From NCBI GenBank assembly GCA_036498905.1, contig DASYER010000122.1:1-64000 (forward strand): DNA of 64,000 bases. The letters are read 5' to 3'. This DNA is from DAIDKA01 sp036498905. GTDB taxonomy: Bacteria > Pseudomonadota > Gammaproteobacteria > Steroidobacterales > Steroidobacteraceae. The notes under the pieces were generated by a model. That model did not search any database and was not told where the DNA came from. It saw only the letters and a program-made list of their open reading frames with translations. The translations under genes were made by a program, and so were the position numbers. Shown piece after piece: positions 58,332 to 64,000 of the stretch. Within the stretch, counting starts at the first letter, position 1, and each line of letters begins with the position of its first letter.

Positions 58332-60416
58332 ATGGCTGACGCGGCAACTTCGAACAACCTTTCCATGCGCGACCTGCTGCGCGTCGGCATCGGCGTGCCG
58401 GTCGGCGTGCTCGCGGTGCTGGCGATGGTGGTGCTGCCGCTGCCGCCTTTTGCGCTTGATGTGCTCTTTACCTTCAACATCGCGCTGTCCATCGTCATCG
58501 TGATGGCCGTGTTCCAGGTCGCACGACCCATCGAGTTCGGCGTGTTTCCGACGGTATTGCTGCTGGCCACCCTGCTGCGCCTGGCCCTGAATGTCGCCTC
58601 CACCCGCGTCGTACTGCTGCACGGCCATCTGGGACCCTCGGCCGCGGGACGCGTCATCCAGGCGTTCGGCGAGTTCGTGATCGGGGGCAATTTCGCGGTC
58701 GGCGTCGTGGTGTTCGTCATCCTCACCATTATCAATTTCGTGGTCGTGACGAAGGGCTCAGGCCGCATCTCCGAAGTCAGCGCTCGATTCACCCTGGATG
58801 CGATGCCCGGCAAGCAGATGGCCATCGATGCGGACCTGAATGCCGGTCTGATCACCCAGGACGAAGCGCGCCAGCGCCGCATCGAGGTTCGCGCCGAGGC
58901 GGACTTCTACGGCTCCATGGACGGTGCCAGCAAATTCGTCCGCGGCGATGCCGTCGCCGGCATCATGATCCTGATGATCAATATTCTGGGCGGCCTGGCG
59001 ATCGGTACGATCGGCCACGGTCTGGGCTTCGCCGATGCGGCGCGCACCTATACCCTGCTCACGATCGGCGACGGTCTGGTCACGCAGATCCCGGCACTGC
59101 TGCTTTCCACCGCCGTCGCCATCATCGTCACCCGCATGTCCGGCAAGCAGGACATGGGCGGCGAACTGAAACGCCAGCTGTTTGGTCAACCGCGCGCCCT
59201 CGGCGTGGCGGCGGGCCTGCTCGGTGCGATTGGTCTGGTCCCGGGGATGCCCAATATCGCCTTTCTGGGCATGGCCGCCTTGTGTGGCGCGGGCGCCTAC
59301 GCCGTTCGCAAGCGAGTCCAGGCCGTGGCGGCCAAGCCGGTCGCGGCACCGCCGGCGCCCGCGGCGCCTGAGAACAAGGAACTGTCGTGGGACGATGTGC
59401 GACCCGTGGACATTCTGGGCCTGGAAGTCGGCTACCGGCTGGTGCCTCTGGTCAACAAGACCCAGAACGGGGACTTGCTGGGTCGCATCCGCGGCGTGCG
59501 CCGCAAACTCTCGCAGGAACTGGGTTTCCTGGTCCCGGCCGTCCATATCCGTGACAACCTGGACCTAGCTCCCAACACCTATCGCATCAACCTGGGCGGC
59601 GTACCGGTGGGTGAGAGCGTCATCTACCCCGACCGCGACATGGCCATCAATCCCGGCCGCGTCTTCGGCCAGGTCAAGGGCATCGCCACTCACGACCCGG
59701 CATTCGGTATGGAAGCACTGTGGATCGAACCGGGTGATCGGGATCAGGCCCAGAGCATGGGTTATACGGTGGTCGATGCGGGAACAGTGATCGCGACCCA
59801 TCTCAGTCACATCATCCAGTCGCACGCTCATGAACTGCTGGGTCATGAGGAGGTCAGCCAGCTGCTGGCCAATGTAGCCAAGGGCGCGCCGAAGCTGGTC
59901 GAGGACCTGGTGCCGCGGGTCCTGCCGATGGCAGTGCTCGTACGCGTCCTGCAGTCCCTGCTGGCCGAACGGGTGCCCCTGCGCAACATGCGCGCGATTG
60001 TCGAGACCCTGGCCGAACAGGCGCCCCGCTCCCAGGACCCGGCTGTGCTGCAGGCAGCGGTGCGCGTCGCGCTGGGTCGCCAAATTGTGCAGGACATCGC
60101 AGGAATGGCAGGCGAACTGCCCGTCATGACCCTGGACCCGGAATTGGAACGATTACTGCAAGGTTCCATCGCAAGCGCCAATTCGCCGGCGACTGGACTG
60201 GAGCCCAGTCTGGCGGAGCGGCTGCAGAGCCGCCTGGCGGAGAGCGCGCAGCGGCAGGAGCTCTTGGGGGAACCGGCGGTGCTGCTGGTGCCCCCGCCGC
60301 TGCGGCAAACGCTGGCGCGGTTCATTCGAGCCAGCGTCCCGAACATGCATGTTCTGGCCTGGAGTGAGATTCCGGACAACCGGAAAGTGCGGCTGGTGTC
60401 CGCGGTTGGTCGCTGA
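58332..60416 (+). CDS. flhA: Flagellar biosynthesis protein FlhA
   Basis: FlhA is the largest export-gate subunit, a nonamer that uses the proton motive force. The 694-residue protein has about eight membrane helices (about 18-310) around the conserved FHIPEP-type loop (VSARFTLDAMPGKQMAIDADLNAG). The large cytosolic domain contains LELEVGYRLVPLV-like and LGFLVPAVHIRDNL segments. It follows flhB directly and precedes flhF by 32 bp. Confidence 0.97.
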   Translation: MADAATSNNLSMRDLLRVGIGVPVGVLAVLAMVVLPLPPFALDVLFTFNIALSIVIVMAVFQVARPIEFGVFPTVLLLATLLRLALNVASTRVVLLHGHLGPSAAGRVIQAFGEFVIGGNFAVGVVVFVILTIINFVVVTKGSGRISEVSARFTLDAMPGKQMAIDADLNAGLITQDEARQRRIEVRAEADFYGSMDGASKFVRGDAVAGIMILMINILGGLAIGTIGHGLGFADAARTYTLLTIGDGLVTQIPALLLSTAVAIIVTRMSGKQDMGGELKRQLFGQPRALGVAAGLLGAIGLVPGMPNIAFLGMAALCGAGAYAVRKRVQAVAAKPVAAPPAPAAPENKELSWDDVRPVDILGLEVGYRLVPLVNKTQNGDLLGRIRGVRRKLSQELGFLVPAVHIRDNLDLAPNTYRINLGGVPVGESVIYPDRDMAINPGRVFGQVKGIATHDPAFGMEALWIEPGDRDQAQSMGYTVVDAGTVIATHLSHIIQSHAHELLGHEEVSQLLANVAKGAPKLVEDLVPRVLPMAVLVRVLQSLLAERVPLRNMRAIVETLAEQAPRSQDPAVLQAAVRVALGRQIVQDIAGMAGELPVMTLDPELERLLQGSIASANSPATGLEPSLAERLQSRLAESAQRQELLGEPAVLLVPPPLRQTLARFIRASVPNMHVLAWSEIPDNRKVRLVSAVGR

Positions 60417-60448
60417 CAGGTAAGGAAGAGGCAGTTGGAGTATTTCAG

Positions 60449-61873
60449 ATGAAGATCACACGCCACACAGGACCGGACATCAGGCACGCGCTGCGTGCGG
60501 TCCGTGACAGCCTGGGTGCCAATGCGGTAATTCTGGCCACCCGGCGCACAGCCAATGGGGTGGAGATCACCGCCGCCATGGACTTTGACGCCGACAATGT
60601 GCAGGACTCCACGACGGCCGTGCTCGCCACCGCCAGCGCGGTCGCTCCGGTCGCTCCCGCCGCCCCCGTTGCCCCGACTCTTCCGCCGCTGCAGGTCCGA
60701 CAGCCGGCGCTGAAGCTCCCACCGATTATGGTGCCGGCGCCGACGTTGGCCGTAAGACCGCAGCCCATCGAATTTTCCCCCGTCGCGCCCGGCATCAAAG
60801 CGGCCGCGGAACCATTGCCCGCGCCGCCGCCTCTCGAGGAGCCGGTGCTCAGTTCAATTTCCAGCGCTGTCGCGGCTGCCTGGTCGGCACCTGCTGCGAC
60901 CGAGACACCGGCCGGTACCTATGTCGTTCCGACGCTGGATGCGACCAGCGACGTGATGACTTCGGAGTTGAAGACCCTGCGCCGCATGCTTGAAACACAG
61001 CTGGCACAGCTGGCCTGGAAGGACCTGACCCGTCGCGCACCGCTGCATACCGAAATGCTGCGCGAACTGACCGAAATCGGCATCGAGCAGGGACTGGCCG
61101 GCGAGATCGTCGCCGGATTGCCCAAGCTGTGCGAGGCGAACGTCGCACGTCGCTATCTGGGCGCCACGCTCAGCCAGCGCGTACCGGTTATGGGTGATCA
61201 GTGGCTCGAGAATGGCGGCCGAATCGCACTGGTGGGTCCGACCGGCGTGGGCAAGACCACGGTATTGGCCAAGCTCGCCGTTCGCTGGGTGCTGCGCCAT
61301 GGTTCGCGTGACCTCGCCCTGATCGCCGGCGACTCGGTGCGCATCGGCGCCCAGGATCAGGTCCGTGCGCTGGGACAGCTGCTGGGCGTGCCGGTTTTTG
61401 CAATGGACAGTCTGGATGAACTTCCGGGTGTGCTCGCACGCCTCGGCCGTTTCCGCATGGTTCTGGTGGATACCCCGGGCGCCGGTCAGCGCGATGCCAG
61501 CCTGGCACAGCGGCTGTTGCAGCTATCCCGCGTCGGGAGCGAGCTGCAGTCGACGCTGGTATTGGCGGCTAGCACTCAGGCTGGAGCGCTCGAAGAAGTC
61601 GTGCGCCGCTTTGCACCGGCCCGTCCGAGCAGCTGCGTGCTGACCAAGGTGGACGAGGCAGTGACCTTGGGCGGGATGCTCTCGGTGCTGATCCGTGCAC
61701 GCCTGCCCATCGCCTATGTCAGCGACGGACAGCGGGTTCCGGAGGATCTGCGGCCGGCGCGCGCGGAGGAACTCATTGCCACTGCAGTGCAACTGGCCCA
61801 GACCAATGGCGCGGCGGCCGATGAGGATTTGTTGAAGCGCCGGTTTGGAGATGTCGCACATGCGCTCGCGTGA
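60449..61873 (+). CDS. flhF: Flagellar GTPase FlhF
   Basis: FlhF is an SRP-family GTPase that places the flagellum at the pole. The 474-residue protein has an Ala/Pro-rich B region (about 50-150) and an N/G GTPase domain with GPTGVGKTT at about 262 and DTPGAGQRD and TKVDEA farther on. The first 45 residues with RHTGPDIRHALRAVRDSLGANAVIL are the usual FlhF start. It pairs with flhG 10 bp downstream. Confidence 0.94.
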   Translation: MKITRHTGPDIRHALRAVRDSLGANAVILATRRTANGVEITAAMDFDADNVQDSTTAVLATASAVAPVAPAAPVAPTLPPLQVRQPALKLPPIMVPAPTLAVRPQPIEFSPVAPGIKAAAEPLPAPPPLEEPVLSSISSAVAAAWSAPAATETPAGTYVVPTLDATSDVMTSELKTLRRMLETQLAQLAWKDLTRRAPLHTEMLRELTEIGIEQGLAGEIVAGLPKLCEANVARRYLGATLSQRVPVMGDQWLENGGRIALVGPTGVGKTTVLAKLAVRWVLRHGSRDLALIAGDSVRIGAQDQVRALGQLLGVPVFAMDSLDELPGVLARLGRFRMVLVDTPGAGQRDASLAQRLLQLSRVGSELQSTLVLAASTQAGALEEVVRRFAPARPSSCVLTKVDEAVTLGGMLSVLIRARLPIAYVSDGQRVPEDLRPARAEELIATAVQLAQTNGAAADEDLLKRRFGDVAHALA

Positions 61874-61883
61874 AGGGAACTTG

Positions 61884-62741
61884 ATGGATCGCTCAAAGCT
61901 GGATGGTCTCGCCCGCCCCGTGCAGGTGATCGCGGTCACCGGCGGTAAAGGTGGTGTCGGCAAGACCAGTGTGGCGGTCAACTTGGCTGCCGCGCTCGCG
62001 GCAAGCGACAAGCGGGTGGTGCTGCTCGACGGTGACCTGGGTCTGGCCAATGTGGATGTGTTCCTGGGTCTGTCGCCGCGCTACACGCTGGCGCACGTTC
62101 TGAACGGCGAACGCACCCTCGATGAAATCCTGGTGACCGCCCCGCAGGGCTTCCAGGTGGTCCCGGCCGCCTCCGGGGCCGCGAATTTGGCGAACATGGA
62201 TGCCCGGGCCCATCTGGGCCTGGTACAGGCCTTCAGCGCTCTGGCGACCCAGGTCGATGTGCTGATCGTGGATACCGCCGCCGGACTCGGCCATGGTGTG
62301 ACGCAGTTCTCGCAGGCCGCGCAGCAAGTCGTGGTTACTATCTGTGATGAACCCGCGTCCCTGACCGATGCCTACGCCCTAGTGAAAGTCCTGAGTCGAT
62401 ATCACGGCGTCAGCCGCTTCCGCGTGCTGGCCAACATGGTGCGCTCCCCCGGGGGGGGCCAGGACCTGTTTCGTCGCTTCGAACGTGTCACCACCCGCTT
62501 CCTTGACGTGGTGCTGGACTTCGTCGGGGAGATTCCCGAGGACGAATATCTGCGTCGCGCCGTACGCGCGCAGCGCACAGTGACCGACGCGTATCCGGCC
62601 AGTATTTCCGCGCAGGCGTTCCGCAAGCTCTCGGGCAAAGCGACCGGCTGGCCGATCCCGGACGGCCCGCGCGGCAACCTCGAATTCTTTGTCGAACGGC
62701 TGGTACAGCCTCGCCCTGCGCGGCTGGAGGCGGTTCAATGA
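61884..62741 (+). CDS. flhG: Flagellar number regulator FlhG (FleN)
   Basis: FlhG is a MinD-like ATPase that limits flagellar number and counters FleQ. The 285-residue protein has the deviant Walker A GGKGGVGKTSV, with downstream DGDLGLANVDVFLGL and DTAAGLGHGV. The ATG at 61884 is preferred because AAGG stands seven bases before it; the frame is open to 61845. An uninterrupted C5-G8 run lies at 62446-62458. The stop overlaps fliA by 4 bp. Confidence 0.95.
   Translation: MDRSKLDGLARPVQVIAVTGGKGGVGKTSVAVNLAAALAASDKRVVLLDGDLGLANVDVFLGLSPRYTLAHVLNGERTLDEILVTAPQGFQVVPAASGAANLANMDARAHLGLVQAFSALATQVDVLIVDTAAGLGHGVTQFSQAAQQVVVTICDEPASLTDAYALVKVLSRYHGVSRFRVLANMVRSPGGGQDLFRRFERVTTRFLDVVLDFVGEIPEDEYLRRAVRAQRTVTDAYPASISAQAFRKLSGKATGWPIPDGPRGNLEFFVERLVQPRPARLEAVQ
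62446..62458 (+). repeat. C5-G8 homopolymer run in flhG
   Basis: Five C and eight G in a row encode SPGG of FlhG (62446-62458). Such tracts can slip during replication and would shift the FlhG frame. It is the longest G run noticed in the window. Confidence 0.5.
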
Positions 62742-63472
62742 GCGCGGTTGGCGCCTACACTCAACAACGCAGGAACGCTGATGCCGATCAGTTGGTGACG
62801 CGCCACGCGGAGCTCGTCAAACGCATTGCCTACCATCTGGCCGGTCGCCTGCCGCCCTCCGTCGAGGTCAATGACCTGATCCAGGCCGGGATGCTGGGTC
62901 TGCTGGAGGCTGCCGCCAACTACACCGAAAACCGCGGTGCCAGCTTCGAAACGTTTGCGGGTATCCGCATTCGCGGCGCGATGATCGACGCCTTGCGCAA
63001 GCTTGACTGGGCGCCACGCTCGGTGCATCGCAAGGCCCGCGCCGCCGCCGCCGCCGTGCGTGAAATAGAGCGCGAGACCGGCCGCGACGCCAAGGACGCT
63101 GAAGTGGCGACCCGCATGGGCTGTTCACTGGATGACTACTACGCCATCGTGCAGGACGCGGCGAGCTGCCGGCTCACCAGCCTGGATGATCTGACCATCG
63201 CCACCGCCGCGGCCGCCGAGACGCTCGATCCATTTCGGGAGACCGCCGATGAGGGCTTTCGTGGCGCCTTGGTCCAGGCCATCGAAGGCCTGCCGGAGCG
63301 TGAAAAACTGGTGATGTCGCTGTACTACTCTGATGAACTGAACCTCAAGGAAATCGGCGCTGTATTGAACGTAACCGAGTCGCGCGTGTGCCAGCTGCAT
63401 GGACAGGCACTGGTGCGGCTGCGGGCCCGGCTGGCCGCCTGGAAGGACTCGCAGGAGCCGGCCCGGCCTTAG
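62738..63472 (+). CDS. fliA: Flagellar sigma factor FliA (sigma-28)
   Basis: FliA directs RNA polymerase to late flagellar genes such as flagellin and chemotaxis genes. The 244-residue protein has region 2 (NDLIQAGMLGLLEAAANY and TFAGIRIRGAMIDALR), region 3, and region 4 with LPEREKLVMSLYYSDELNLKEIG. The start ATG overlaps flhG, and cheY follows 16 bp later. Confidence 0.96.
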   Translation: MSAVGAYTQQRRNADADQLVTRHAELVKRIAYHLAGRLPPSVEVNDLIQAGMLGLLEAAANYTENRGASFETFAGIRIRGAMIDALRKLDWAPRSVHRKARAAAAAVREIERETGRDAKDAEVATRMGCSLDDYYAIVQDAASCRLTSLDDLTIATAAAAETLDPFRETADEGFRGALVQAIEGLPEREKLVMSLYYSDELNLKEIGAVLNVTESRVCQLHGQALVRLRARLAAWKDSQEPARP

Positions 63473-63488
63473 CCGGGAGGACTTTGCG

Positions 63489-63890
63489 GTGAAATCCGAT
63501 ATGAAATTCCTGGTGGTCGATGACTTCGCCTCGATGCGCCGCATGGTCAAAAGCGTGCTCAACGAACTTGGCTACAGCAACGTCACCGAAGCAGACGACG
63601 GCAGCACGGCATTCCCGCTGCTGCGTGACGGCAATTTCGATTTCCTGATTACGGACTGGAACATGCCGGGTATGCCGGGACTGGAACTGCTCAGGGCCGT
63701 GCGGGCCGATCCGAAGCTGGCGAAACTTCCGGTACTGATGCTGACCGCGGAAACCAACCGCGAACAGATCATCGCGGCGGCACAGGCGCGCGTGGACGGC
63801 TATGTCATCAAACCTTTCACCGCCGATGTGCTCAAGAAAAAGCTGCTCAAGATACTCGAGGCGGCGGCCAGTGAAGCGGCCACCCATTAG
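63489..63890 (+). CDS. cheY: Chemotaxis response regulator CheY
   Basis: CheY in phosphorylated form binds FliM and reverses rotation. The 133-residue single-domain receiver has the acidic pocket in VVDDF, the phospho-acceptor Asp in ITDWNMPG, the switch Thr in LMLTAETN and the Lys in YVIKPF. The start is GTG at 63489 with GGAGG upstream; an in-frame ATG at 63501 is possible. It follows fliA by 16 bp and is likely to be followed by cheZ or mot genes beyond the window, motC being the first. Confidence 0.95.
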   Translation: MKSDMKFLVVDDFASMRRMVKSVLNELGYSNVTEADDGSTAFPLLRDGNFDFLITDWNMPGMPGLELLRAVRADPKLAKLPVLMLTAETNREQIIAAAQARVDGYVIKPFTADVLKKKLLKILEAAASEAATH

Positions 63891-63911
63891 TCGTATACCC
63901 GGAGATCTATT

Positions 63912-64000
63912 ACGGACGTTTTGAGCGTAATCGGCCTGTTGCTGGCGCTGTGTGCAATTCTGGCGGGAGCCATGCTCAAGGGCGCGGGCCTGATGGCACT
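63912..64000 (+). CDS. motC: Flagellar motor protein MotC (5' end only)
   Basis: The reading frame begins near 63909-63921 and continues off the right edge. Its first residues, (D)VLSVIGLLLALCAILAG, match the N terminus of the MotA-type stator protein MotC, which usually starts MDVLSxIG. The expected initiator position holds ACG at 63912, with GGAG seven bases upstream. Alternatives are an in-frame ATT at 63909 and TTG at 63921. The true start is uncertain. Confidence 0.6.

Noticed and set aside
1..64000. CRISPR array, prophage, insertion sequence or transposon
   Set aside because: No regularly spaced repeats, integrase, transposase or terminal inverted repeats were seen; the window looks like stable core chromosome.
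1..64000. tRNA or rRNA genes in the spacers
   Set aside because: All spacers are under about 190 bp and none showed the tRNA arm pattern on reading.

Overview
The window is a gene-dense, high-GC stretch of a gammaproteobacterial chromosome. It carries about 57 protein genes, and no gap between genes exceeds about 190 bases. I saw no tRNA, rRNA, insertion sequence, prophage or CRISPR array. The mix of genes points to an aerobic, polarly flagellated, hopanoid-making gammaproteobacterium: EF-P with EpmB, a FimX-like c-di-GMP protein, FliS-PilZ-FleQ regulation, FlhF/FlhG, EttA and ParC/ParE. A Nevskiales/Steroidobacter-like or related lineage is my guess only.

Layout. 1-3.8 kb: efp (partial), divergent epmB, then a FimX-like protein. 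3.8-16.3 kb: an isoprenoid-to-hopanoid locus in three operons. The minus-strand set idi-hpnH-ispA-(LLM oxidoreductase) supplies C5 and C15 precursors and adenosylhopane synthase. The plus-strand set hpnI-hpnK-hpnL-(diiron protein) decorates the bacteriohopane side chain. The minus-strand set squalene synthase-shc-hpnG-hpnA makes squalene and hopene and processes the side chain; its genes overlap by 4 bp throughout. 16.4-20.6 kb: parC and parE. 20.7-23.3 kb: rubrerythrin, an Fe-S oxidoreductase and a DUF3501 protein, behind a promoter with a palindromic operator. 23.3-26.6 kb: xseB, dxs and folE2; ispA, which usually sits between xseB and dxs, is instead in the hopanoid locus.

26.6-28.9 kb: a TylF-like methyltransferase and a Ser/Thr kinase fused to a cyclic-nucleotide-binding domain. 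28.9-35.7 kb: the one-carbon/riboflavin operon glyA-nrdR-ribD-ribE-ribB(X)-ribH-nusB-thiL, all on the minus strand. 35.8-42 kb: a histone-deacetylase-family enzyme, ettA, mprF and a DUF4145-like zinc-ribbon protein.

42-64 kb: a flagellar supercluster on the plus strand. It opens with regulatory genes (fliS, a PilZ-like protein, a FleQ-like and an FlrC-like sigma-54 activator). It continues with fliEFGHIJK, then fliLMNOPQR-flhBA, then flhF-flhG-fliA-cheY and the start of motC. Two near-consensus sigma-54 promoters lie before the FlrC-like gene and before fliL, which fits FleQ/RpoN control of the class II/III genes.

The most unusual features are three. A complete diiron-carboxylate protein (E, ExxH, E, ExxH) is embedded in the hpnIKL operon, and HpnJ is absent. 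The FlrC-like activator has no receiver domain and no partner kinase nearby. The rubrerythrin operon has a strong inverted-repeat operator.
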